From: UMGS75 sp963648435
GTDB taxonomy: Bacteria; Bacillota_I; Bacilli_A; ML615J-28; CAG-313
Assembly: GCA_963648435.1 (NCBI GenBank)
Contig: CAVJDT010000014.1
Coordinates: 1 to 37,318 of the forward strand
Direction: 5' to 3'
DNA: 37,318 bases
Below, one piece after another: positions 18,601-25,864 of this stretch (the stretch's first letter is position 1; each line of letters begins with the position of its first letter). Both the position numbers and the translations under genes were made by a program. The notes under the pieces are model-generated. The model saw only the letters and a list, made by a program, of their open reading frames with translations. It was not told the origin of the DNA and ran no database searches.

Positions 18601-20126
18601 TTGCGGGTTGCACAAATTTAAAACTTGTAACCCTAAATAGTAGTGTTACTCAAATTGGTGAAAGAGCCTTTATGGGCTGTGAAAACTTAAAAGAAATAAA
18701 TCTTGATAATATTGAAACAATTGGTGATTATAGCTTTGCGGGATGTGAAGTATTAAAAGAAGTTAATCTTAAATCTGTTAAAGAAATTGGTGAAGCAGCC
18801 TTTGTAAAATGTTATAGTTTAAGCAAGTTAGGTGACCTTGCTAAACTTGAAAAAGTTGGAGATTTTGCTTTCCAACTTGCTAGTTTCAAAACCTTTAATG
18901 CTCCTAAATTATCAATAATTGGTGATGGTGCTTTCCAAATGAATAGTGAATTAGTTGAATTTACTTTCTCTAATCAATTAAGCAAGATGGGGCAATTAGT
19001 ATTTGAAGAATGTACAAATCTTGCTAAATATACTTATACAAATAATAATCAAACTTATGATGATGGTAAAATTAATGATTATGCATCATTAATAAATGGT
19101 GCTTTATATATTACATTACCATCTAATCACTTAGAATTAAAATCAATCCCAGCGGCACTTAATGTTACAACATTTGAAGTTGTAGAAGATACATATCGTA
19201 TTGACACTTATGCGGCTAACGGAAATAAAAACATTAAAGTATTAATCTTCCCTGATAGTTTAAAGATAATTGGTAATTATGCTTTCTATCAATGTGATAA
19301 TCTCATGGCTGTAGAATTTAGATCATTTACTGCTCCATCATTAGAAGATGCATATGTAGAAAAAGCAACCCTTTCTGAAAGCGATCCTGGCTATGATTTA
19401 TTACATAAATATGTTGATTTATTTGGCTATGAATTATACTATTTTACATTCATTGATTTAGCTGGTAAAAAGAGTCCAATTGGTTTAATTCTACCAGATG
19501 AAGATGAAATTGAAGGTTATGATTCAATTGTTTATGAAGCATTCTTTGGTAAAGTCGAAAATGCAGAAATAAGTAATTATAAACCAATGCATAAGAATAT
19601 GATTAAATTCATTGAAAATGCTAAACAAATCGAACAATTAAATAAAATACAATTAACTGATGAAAAACTAATAAATGATGCACTTACAGCTTACAATGCG
19701 GTAAAACAAGACCCTACTAAGTATGGTTATACAATAGAGGAATGGAACCATTATGCAAGTATTGTAACAGATGCAAAAGCTGAACTTAAGAAATTACAAT
19801 TTGCTAATGCAAGTAAAGCTGTAAAATTATTACAAGAAAATATTAACGAATTACCTGATACATTTAACATTAGTTTACTTGCTAATTTAAATAGTATTAA
19901 TGTTCGTTTAAATAATTTGTCATTAAGTGAAAAAGCATTATTAGATTTAACTAAATATAATAATATTGTTACATCATATAAACAATATGTTTCATCAATT
20001 GCTAGTGAAGCTAACGATTTACAAAATAGTAGTACATCAACTAATGTATCAAAAGTTAGTATTAATGTTTTATCAATACTTACTTTATGTGCTTTATATG
20101 TCTTTAAAAGACGTATTCAAAAATAG
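12669..20126 (+). CDS. Giant surface subtilase (S8) lipoprotein with Ig-like and BspA-type LRR domains
   Basis: A 2485-residue cell-surface serine protease. Lipobox CSAC, Cys21. Residues about 50-165 look like an I9 propeptide. The S8 catalytic set is complete: Asp217 (AVLDSGFDCSH), His294 (HGTHVAG), Asn390 (ITAASNS) and Ser616 (GTSMATP). A PA insert (about 455-575, LKGKIALVRRGDNTFEEKA) lies between His and Ser as in lactocepin/C5a peptidase. An Fn3-like region follows (about 690-830). Two Big2-type Ig domains (about 1155-1225 and 1280-1358) precede about 30 LRR_5/BspA repeats (about 1362-2217; pattern IG..AF..C..L..(I/V).L). A helical FIVAR-like region (about 2290-2455) leads to a C-terminal hydrophobic segment ending FKRRIQK, without LPXTG. 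AAAAGGAG precedes the ATG. It sits directly behind oppABCDF, suggesting it supplies peptides to that importer. Its substrate is unknown; the LRRs probably bind protein or host surfaces. Confidence 0.92.
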   Translation: MKKRILTALMLGLTIVTCSACSKNTQVKNETNSNPQQLQILKSDLKLTQEQVMSQIKAEHLIENNGYLDSDEVVTIITLDSPSVIDNYLESGYLTYKSISEYANSAKGQSDVRKIEKEQRELEEQLFDKNLIQKVEYRYSTILNGIAVKTTYKNFKKLSEVQNVKSTILSDTYNLPTATSGSSYSAVENVVEVYDTGIYKSDSVSYTGNGTAVAVLDSGFDCSHTVFSSQPEKPLYTKDYIESLINTTDETKILNAVKFTPSLKISDVYYSEKIPYAYDYADKDTDVNPYDSEHGTHVAGIIGGKDDVITGIAVNTQLVLMKVFPDLDEGGKTEDIIAALEDAVIIGVDAINMSLGSSCGFAREIDKTEVNAIYDKINDSGISLITAASNSYSSGFGGAQGNTNMVTNPDSGTVGSPSTYKAALSVASISGVKSKYLVANGTQVLFYKESNAITGKENDFFKELGIGKGESKEFEYVTVPGVGLKSNFNNLDLKGKIALVRRGDNTFEEKALYAKKAGAVACIIYNNIDGDILMSMGKTDHIPTISISKDDGTILASQPSGTILVSYDNQAGPFMSDFSSWGPTPSLGLKPEITAHGGTIKSAIPGGGYDELSGTSMATPNLCGIVILIRQYLKEKYPDISRKELSELTNKLLMSTATIALNEEGNPYSPRKQGAGLASIRNAVNTPAYITVDGSDRTKLELGDDPKRTGKYVMTFNVVNLSDEDVSYDLSVIGMTESVSTSDSNHVAEKASLLDGTTKIEVIETGELVNNTLTVSKNSSTKVQVTYILSSADKENIDNLFPYGMYVEGFVKLKSNATNEEQKIDLNIPFLAFYGDWTEAPMFDKTYYEVESEAHNGAIDDEDKIKADYYATTPYGSYFYNYLIPLGTYLYDIDESMYEAIPATTDHIAVSNILGTIDGISVVYAGLLRNAQTMTFTITDKLTGEVIITHVDYNATKAYSAGGSPVPYYENLKFKSQLLGLVNNRQYEFKMVGELDYGDGGIENNVRNSFSFDFYLDDEAPVLKDVQYEKKYDKTLKKDRYYITMSVYDNQYVQSITPIIFTSSSSYNLLSDKPIPVYSERGETTTVRFEITDYIEDIYDDAIIPNALAFSIDDYALNSNIYLCQLPGTQGDFKFTKDGTMDGVDLVILSMYEDEIIDVTKFLASSDTTLDVDKSYLNHLTWTSSNETVAEVDKGQVKCLKAGRATITAREAYNGKQAVLIINVKERTDSGKQTTNYVDNIEDAKLKSLRFSYFETLFAYSRAAQTSKIGSTGDRTFIDSISELSFYPGEQIQLYYDFNPWYAESKYELTYSSTDPDVATVDEKGVVKGLKEGTTIITLNANGSKINASITINIKNPFVIENRSLIAYKGLGGKVVIPDDEGILYIGAYAFCLYETDRTIELTEDDYDKNKIPAANTSITSIVVPEGVEEIQKYAFYNCSGLKEVILPSSIKTIREYAFCNDTKLEKINLDTVTVIGREAFKDCEKLNNINLSKIYAIGVDAFTNCKSLQTVDLTTLRNTGKQAFKGCTSLTSVVLSPNTKLSYAMFVMSGLTSVDIYEQVEIPEFCFAKCEALEKITINNDIINVGKGAFSDCPKLTNIKFNAKVDKLDEQAFYNCTSLEVIELPNNEVSLGKNCFYKCTKLETIKFDENTKLEELNGAFFHDTNLTNFVVDSKNPYYKATDGLLVSKDETKIYFSAKAYFDNLDLNDTYVIGSKYETIGAGAFSGINFTKLEFTNKNLVIESYAFSNISTLQEVKLPSEGIAKIGDYAFVNDSSLETINLDNVKTIGKYAFSTTSLKEVTISSNAECAEGAFYNSKLGKVTIGENANLGFGAFQNCLSLIEVVMPENGGVHIGKTCFANDVLLSIINLTKTDEEIEDEAFYGCTSLKTAELTNVKRIGKYAFADCEVLSYLRMPIIEEIGEGAFTQYLTTGGAPQIMELILPETLKKMDKGAFAGCLGLSEVVIPSSLNEVAAFSFAGCTNLKLVTLNSSVTQIGERAFMGCENLKEINLDNIETIGDYSFAGCEVLKEVNLKSVKEIGEAAFVKCYSLSKLGDLAKLEKVGDFAFQLASFKTFNAPKLSIIGDGAFQMNSELVEFTFSNQLSKMGQLVFEECTNLAKYTYTNNNQTYDDGKINDYASLINGALYITLPSNHLELKSIPAALNVTTFEVVEDTYRIDTYAANGNKNIKVLIFPDSLKIIGNYAFYQCDNLMAVEFRSFTAPSLEDAYVEKATLSESDPGYDLLHKYVDLFGYELYYFTFIDLAGKKSPIGLILPDEDEIEGYDSIVYEAFFGKVENAEISNYKPMHKNMIKFIENAKQIEQLNKIQLTDEKLINDALTAYNAVKQDPTKYGYTIEEWNHYASIVTDAKAELKKLQFANASKAVKLLQENINELPDTFNISLLANLNSINVRLNNLSLSEKALLDLTKYNNIVTSYKQYVSSIASEANDLQNSSTSTNVSKVSINVLSILTLCALYVFKRRIQK

Positions 20127-20138
20127 GGGGTGGACGAC

Positions 20139-20699
20139 ATGAAAAAAATAAAAACGATAATTGTGGCATTAGTATTAGCAGTAGTTATAATTCCGACACT
20201 TACATCATGTAAAAAAACAGGTAATGCCGCTTTAAAAGATTATACGAATACAATTAATAAAAACATGCAAACATGTACTAAAGTTAAAAGTACATTAACA
20301 ATTAAAGATACTGATATTTTAGTTTATCAACAAATTAAAGAAACAACAGTTATTGATAAAACTAAAGCAACGATTGTCTTTACGACATCATCATTAGATG
20401 ATAGTTTTGAACTAACTACAAGTAAAAACACGGAAGTAAATGAAAACTTTAAATCAAGTGATTTATTTAGTTTAACTTTACAAAAAGAATTATTTAAGAG
20501 TTATACTTTAAAAGATAATAATTTTAATGGGGAAATCACTAAAGAAAATATATCAAAAGTATTTAATAGTGATATTGAAATTAAAGATATGGCAGCACTT
20601 TCCATTACTTTTGAAAATAATAAAATTAAAAAAATAGAATGTACATATGAAACTACAACTAATAGACAAGTTAACTTATGTACAATCTATGAATATTAG
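20139..20699 (+). CDS. Small lipoprotein of unknown function
   Basis: A 186-residue lipoprotein: MKKIK, a hydrophobic stretch and lipobox LTSC with Cys24. ATG 20139 is chosen because GGGGG (20126-20130) lies eight nt upstream; an in-frame GTG at 20130 would start inside that site. The mature part is Lys/Thr/Ser rich and alternates polar and hydrophobic residues, as in a small beta-sheet protein (KSTLTIKDTDILVYQQIKE; AALSITFENNKIKKIECTYE). No known family was recognised; the pattern is loosely like the beta modules of the next two lipoproteins. It starts 12 nt after the subtilase stop and ends 12 nt before the next gene, so it belongs to the same operon. Confidence 0.75.
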   Translation: MKKIKTIIVALVLAVVIIPTLTSCKKTGNAALKDYTNTINKNMQTCTKVKSTLTIKDTDILVYQQIKETTVIDKTKATIVFTTSSLDDSFELTTSKNTEVNENFKSSDLFSLTLQKELFKSYTLKDNNFNGEITKENISKVFNSDIEIKDMAALSITFENNKIKKIECTYETTTNRQVNLCTIYEY

Positions 20700-20711
20700 G
20701 AGGTGAAAGTA

Positions 20712-23267
20712 ATGCGTAATAAAACTATGAAATTTTCGCTACTAGTATTATTAGTTTTGGTATGTGTTTTAGGAATCTTTGTTACATCATGTAATATGTG
20801 TGCAAGCGAGGAACCCGAGCCAAAACCTGAAATTAAAACAGCCTTTAATATTAAATCATTTTCTGAACTTAAATCACTAAGTTTAGAAAATGGTACTACT
20901 TCAACTGATAAATATTATGTAGCAGGTTATGTTAAAGAAATTAAAAATGAAATAATTACTATTTCAGATAAAGATGATAATACTTTTATTATTGATACTT
21001 TATATGATGTTGATGGTGAAATAAGTTATGAACAAATGACTTCCGATAAACCTGTAGTTGATAGTATCGTAGTTGTCTATGGTGTTATCATGAATGATAA
21101 TAATACATTTAAAATGAAAGATGGATGTCTTGTTCAATTAAATGATAAAGTTTTTCAAGCAAAACCAATTGTTGAACCTGAAGTAACTGTTAGCATTCAA
21201 GGTAAAAGTGAAGTAAGAAGTGGAAAAGAAATCAAACTTACATCATATGTTGATGGTGTAACTAGTGGTGATGTTATATGGTCAATTAAAAGTGGTGCAG
21301 AATACGCAAGTATTAATGAGAATGGTTTACTTTCTGCAAGTAATGTAAATGGTGATAAAATTATTGAAGTAATGGCCACTAGCTCTAAAAATTCTCAATG
21401 TGTAGCTAGCAAAGTTATTTTAATTGTTGCCAAACCTAATTTAACCCAAGAAATGTTAGATGCATTAAAGGTTGATAAAATTGGATTTGAAGGATATTTA
21501 AATATTGATGTTTCTGAAATAGGCATTAGTAGCAAACCAATTTCCACATATACATCAGTTCTTAAAACCGCAATGGATGGAACTAACTGGTATGCCGAAT
21601 ACGCAAATAGTGATACTGGTACTAATATGGGAATATATATTAAAAACCATAATGGTATTGCTAGTAAAATTGGTGTAAGTTTTGCTAACGATGAAACTTA
21701 TGAAGCAGTACTTGATGATGATGGAAATAAAGTAAGTTGGGAAGATTCAGGATTTTATAATAATCTTAAAAATCTAACCGTAAATGATTTCATATTTAAT
21801 GAAGATACTTGGCGTTACGAATATAAAGGTACTGATAAAACTTTAACACAAAAACTTGTAGCTTCGGCGAATCCTTATGATTTTGAAGCAGACCCTAATA
21901 CGCAATTTCAATTAATTATTGAAGAAAATGAAATTTTAGGTTTCTATGCATTAAGTAAACCAGACTATAATCTTGCTAAACCTAATAAAGCAGTTTTAGA
22001 ATTATTTGTCGCGGTAGACTGTGGTGATGCTGTTGAAGTACCAACAATATCAAAGTATCCTCATTATGAATTTCATGATGAACTTACTAGTGCTATTGCT
22101 TATATGCAAAGTTTAGATAGTTATACCCTTGACTTCTTAGGTTTAACTGCTTCATACCTTACAAAAGGTTATGTGCTTTCTGGCTATACGGAAACAATAT
22201 GTAATGATATATGTTACTTTAGACCATATACGATTGGATATGATGAGTATGGTAAAGAAAAGAAAAATTATACAGCTAATGGAAGTTATGGATATAAGAA
22301 AATAAATGATACTTTATATAATACTTTCTATGAAGATGCAAACAATGCAAATGTTTATTCTGCGGCACGAGCATATGCAACAGACTTTACTAATGCCCGA
22401 CCTACATTTAATTTTGCGGCGGAAATATTCACAAAGTATATTGAAAATGAAGATGGTTCAATTAGTTACTATGTTGATGATGTTATGTGTGCAGTTGCTT
22501 CTACTTTCTATTATGGAGTAGGAAATGATGTTAATCTTTATGGGCTTTTCGCCACAAATGGTTCAGCTGTATCATTTGATAAATATACTCCATTTATTAC
22601 AGTTAAAGATGGAAAGATTATTGCTACAAATTTCTATTTCTATTTAGGTTCTATTTTTGGTGATGTTTCCATTACCTATAGTGATTTCAATGAAGCCAAA
22701 GTACCTGATGATATAGATGTTAAATTTGATACAAGATTAGTTCCAACATCATGGGATGAACTAGAATTTATTAAATCAAGTTCAAGTTCGACAACCGAAG
22801 ATGATGAAATGGTTAATGCAAAAGAATTCTTATATGAATATTATGAAGAATCATCAAAATTAACAACAGAAGAAATAGAACAAAATAATATGTTACCATT
22901 CTTTGGAAATGTTCTTGGTGATACCTATGGATTTGGTATGTTATCAATGCACATTCCAAACGGAGATAATACAGCTCATATGAGCATAACTTTATATTAT
23001 GATGTACCACTTGATATTGACTATACTATTAATTCATCACTTGAAAAAATCGGTGAATATTTAAAATCGATTGGCTTTACCGATTTAGGTAATGGTGAAT
23101 ATAGTAAGACTATTCAAGGTACAGTTATTGAAGAAATTGAAGAAAATGGAATAAAAATTAAACGTGAAGTTGTTAAGGATAAAACAGTTTATGTAGCCCC
23201 AGTAGACTCTAGTCTCGATTTAATCATTTATATGTGGGGTACCGATTTATATCAAAAAGGAGAATAA
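20712..23267 (+). CDS. Large lipoprotein with OB-like and Ig-like N-terminal domains
   Basis: An 851-residue lipoprotein, lipobox FVTSC with Cys27. ATG 20712 is preferred since AGGAGGTG (20698-20705) lies six nt upstream; the in-frame GTG at 20703 is part of that site. Residues about 45-145 (FSELKSLSLENGTTSTDKYY and VAGYVKEI, later IVVVYGVIMNDNNTFKMKDG) look like the OB-fold-like nucleotide- or sugar-binding modules seen in surface proteins. Residues about 155-245 resemble a Big-type Ig domain (VSIQGKSEVRSGKEIKLTSY, then INENGLLSASNVNG). The remaining ~600 residues are beta-rich, have no known name, and share blocks with the next gene: NLTVNDFIFNEDTWRYEYKG, LTSAIAYMQSLDSYTLDF, VPTSWDELEF. Function unknown; probably binds a polymer or protein at the cell surface. 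Confidence 0.82.
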   Translation: MRNKTMKFSLLVLLVLVCVLGIFVTSCNMCASEEPEPKPEIKTAFNIKSFSELKSLSLENGTTSTDKYYVAGYVKEIKNEIITISDKDDNTFIIDTLYDVDGEISYEQMTSDKPVVDSIVVVYGVIMNDNNTFKMKDGCLVQLNDKVFQAKPIVEPEVTVSIQGKSEVRSGKEIKLTSYVDGVTSGDVIWSIKSGAEYASINENGLLSASNVNGDKIIEVMATSSKNSQCVASKVILIVAKPNLTQEMLDALKVDKIGFEGYLNIDVSEIGISSKPISTYTSVLKTAMDGTNWYAEYANSDTGTNMGIYIKNHNGIASKIGVSFANDETYEAVLDDDGNKVSWEDSGFYNNLKNLTVNDFIFNEDTWRYEYKGTDKTLTQKLVASANPYDFEADPNTQFQLIIEENEILGFYALSKPDYNLAKPNKAVLELFVAVDCGDAVEVPTISKYPHYEFHDELTSAIAYMQSLDSYTLDFLGLTASYLTKGYVLSGYTETICNDICYFRPYTIGYDEYGKEKKNYTANGSYGYKKINDTLYNTFYEDANNANVYSAARAYATDFTNARPTFNFAAEIFTKYIENEDGSISYYVDDVMCAVASTFYYGVGNDVNLYGLFATNGSAVSFDKYTPFITVKDGKIIATNFYFYLGSIFGDVSITYSDFNEAKVPDDIDVKFDTRLVPTSWDELEFIKSSSSSTTEDDEMVNAKEFLYEYYEESSKLTTEEIEQNNMLPFFGNVLGDTYGFGMLSMHIPNGDNTAHMSITLYYDVPLDIDYTINSSLEKIGEYLKSIGFTDLGNGEYSKTIQGTVIEEIEENGIKIKREVVKDKTVYVAPVDSSLDLIIYMWGTDLYQKGE

Positions 23268-23270
23268 AAA

Positions 23271-25844
23271 ATGACAAAATTTAAAACTATTTTTATTAAA
23301 AGTTTTTCACTAGTTTTATTTGTTCTATGCCTTGCTATGGTTATATCCTGTGATAATAAAAAAGTATCAATTAATGTAGAAGCAAGTGCTAGCACCATTA
23401 AGATTGGTGAAATCGTTGATTTAACGGTTAATGTTAAAAATGCTAAAGATACAAGTTACACATATAGTGTAGATCCTGCTGATGTTGTATCAATTAAAAA
23501 TGATAAAGTATCAGTAGTTAAAGGTGTAACTGAAGATGTTGAAGTTACAATTACCGTAACATCAAATGAAGATAAAAATATCAGTAAATCAATTAAACTT
23601 ACCGTAAAAGCTGAAGTTGTAACAATTGTTAAAATGGAAGTAAGTGTATCTAAAACCACAATCAAAAAAGGTGAAAGTGCAACTTTAAGTGTAACTATTA
23701 CTGGTACTAGTGATACTTCATATACAGTTGAATCAGAATCTCCAAAAGTTGTTGCAGTAAGTGATGATACTCTAACTGTTGTAGGTAATGTTGTACTTGA
23801 TCGTAGTGTTAATATTACAGTTACTTCAAACGCTGATAAAACAGTTTCTAAAACTATAACTATAACCGTTAAAGCTGATACTCAACAAGGTGAAGTAAAT
23901 GAATTAACATCAGAAATGGTTAAGATATTAGGCAATGAAAGCATTACGGTTAAAGGTGTAGTTGAAGATGTATATGTTGACTTTAATCAATCTGACAATA
24001 ATTCAAATCATAAATATGGTATGACAGTTGAAATGTCAAAAGATGCATGGTCTGGTTCTTGGTATAGTTATGAACAAAAGGAAAATGTTTTAGTTGATAA
24101 TTATCGTAAGAGTGAACAAGATGGTTTAAAGAACCAAAGTGGTGCAGTAGGCCATGGTATTGAAAAAGTATATATTGATAGAAATAATACAGTAGCTAAA
24201 ACTCTTGTTAAAGATTATTTAAGTATTCCATCAGTTTGGGAACAACAACATTTATGGAATCATTTAGGTCAATTAAATGTTAACAAATTTAAATTCAATG
24301 AAGAAGAACAAAGATATGAATATTCTCTTGATACAACCAGCGAAGATGATTTATATTTAATGACATATTTATCATTCTCACTTACACCAATGCTTTCTGA
24401 TACATTAGATAAAGTATTCTTATATGTTGAAGATGGACAAATCACAAAATTAGTTGCACAAACCGAAATTTTATATTATGGTGCTGATTCTCAAGAAGAT
24501 GCAGATGCAATGAGTTATACAACAGTTGAACTTGAATTCTCAAAAATTGGTACAACTGTAGTTAGTGACCCTACTCCTTATGAAGCTCCTGAAAATGCGG
24601 AAGCCTTAACAAACGCTCTTACTTATATGAAGACAGCTCAAAACTACACATTCCAAATCGTGGAAACACAATTATATGCTCCTTCTACTGATGATAGCGA
24701 TTATGAAACATTATCAACAACATCTAATGCAAAAGCTTTCCTTGCTCGTGGTATTGAAAAAACTATTAAAAATTATACAAGTTCAGTTGGCACAGTTGGT
24801 TTGGTTGGTAAAATTACTGCCGCAGCCGCATTACTAGAAGAAACTGGCAAGTACACTTATACAAGTGATGGTAAACCTTATCACATTGCATATTCTGGTT
24901 ATGTTCAAAATAGTGATAATACATTTGATTATTTTGAATACAACACAACTTTAAAAGTTATGGCTGGTAAGAGAAAATATAATGGTTCATATTTCCAAGA
25001 ACTTCCAAGTTTTGATTTCTCTGCAAGTATTTTCACATTTGAATCATCAACAACTAAAGATGGTAAAACTTATTATACCTTCAAATTACGTGATTCAGCT
25101 ATTACTAGAGAAATTGCGGAAGAACTTACAGTTAATAGTTATGGTCGTTATGGTGAAGCATCAACTTCTGCTACCCTTTCAATTACTGTTAGCAGTGAAG
25201 GTAAATTAGTAAGTGCCGTATTCCCTTATTCAATTAGTGGTATCTATAGTGGTTATTATACCGTTAAATACAGTAATTTTGGTACAACAACTTTACCTGA
25301 AGATACTTTTGATGGTTATGTTCCAAGAGAAATTAAAACTTCATGGGCTGATTATACAACTAAATATTATACCGCAACCGGTTCTACCAAAGATTCTCAT
25401 GATGAGGTTACAACGGTAGTACTTGATGATATCTTTGGCGAAGCTGTTAGCTACTTCCCATCTCCTGAAGTATTTGTTAGTGTATTAGGCGATGCTATTA
25501 ATGGTCCATTCTATGATGCAACTCAAACTGGTTCTGATAGTGATGGTAATCCAATTTACCGTAAGTCAATTAGCATTAAGATGACAAGCAGTAATTATGA
25601 TGAAAATATGCAAATTACTGATTTTGATGAAATCATGGAAGAATTTACCAAAGTACTTGGAGCTTTAGGATTTAAGGTTTCACCAGCGAACACTGATGTT
25701 TCTGGTGGTACATCAGGCCGTTCTGATCGTTATGTAACATTTATTAATCAAGATATAATGATTGTATTTAGTAATAATTATACTAAATATATTGATATTG
25801 ATTTCTATAAGACAGGTGAATGGACATTAAAGAAAAGTAACTAA
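23271..25844 (+). CDS. Large lipoprotein with two Ig-like domains, paralogue of the upstream gene
   Basis: An 857-residue lipoprotein, lipobox VISC with Cys27. Two tandem Ig-like (Big-type) domains fill about 33-112 and 117-200; each has I(K)(I/K)GE near the start, V(S)V in the middle and ends SK(S/T)I(K/T)(L/I)TVK. From about 205 on it is a paralogue of the preceding lipoprotein: LNVNKFKFNEEEQRYEYSLD, LTNALTYMKTAQNYTFQI and REIKTSWADY align with its blocks, in the same order. AAAAAGGAG precedes the ATG, three nt after the upstream stop. The two genes therefore arose by duplication, with exchange of N-terminal domains. No catalytic motif is visible; a surface binding role is inferred. Confidence 0.82.
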   Translation: MTKFKTIFIKSFSLVLFVLCLAMVISCDNKKVSINVEASASTIKIGEIVDLTVNVKNAKDTSYTYSVDPADVVSIKNDKVSVVKGVTEDVEVTITVTSNEDKNISKSIKLTVKAEVVTIVKMEVSVSKTTIKKGESATLSVTITGTSDTSYTVESESPKVVAVSDDTLTVVGNVVLDRSVNITVTSNADKTVSKTITITVKADTQQGEVNELTSEMVKILGNESITVKGVVEDVYVDFNQSDNNSNHKYGMTVEMSKDAWSGSWYSYEQKENVLVDNYRKSEQDGLKNQSGAVGHGIEKVYIDRNNTVAKTLVKDYLSIPSVWEQQHLWNHLGQLNVNKFKFNEEEQRYEYSLDTTSEDDLYLMTYLSFSLTPMLSDTLDKVFLYVEDGQITKLVAQTEILYYGADSQEDADAMSYTTVELEFSKIGTTVVSDPTPYEAPENAEALTNALTYMKTAQNYTFQIVETQLYAPSTDDSDYETLSTTSNAKAFLARGIEKTIKNYTSSVGTVGLVGKITAAAALLEETGKYTYTSDGKPYHIAYSGYVQNSDNTFDYFEYNTTLKVMAGKRKYNGSYFQELPSFDFSASIFTFESSTTKDGKTYYTFKLRDSAITREIAEELTVNSYGRYGEASTSATLSITVSSEGKLVSAVFPYSISGIYSGYYTVKYSNFGTTTLPEDTFDGYVPREIKTSWADYTTKYYTATGSTKDSHDEVTTVVLDDIFGEAVSYFPSPEVFVSVLGDAINGPFYDATQTGSDSDGNPIYRKSISIKMTSSNYDENMQITDFDEIMEEFTKVLGALGFKVSPANTDVSGGTSGRSDRYVTFINQDIMIVFSNNYTKYIDIDFYKTGEWTLKKSN

Positions 25845-25864
25845 TTTAAGAAAGTGGTGATAGA

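Noticed and set aside
19900..20126. Sortase LPXTG anchor at the end of the subtilase
   Set aside because: A hydrophobic segment with a basic tail is present, but no LPXTG-like motif precedes it.
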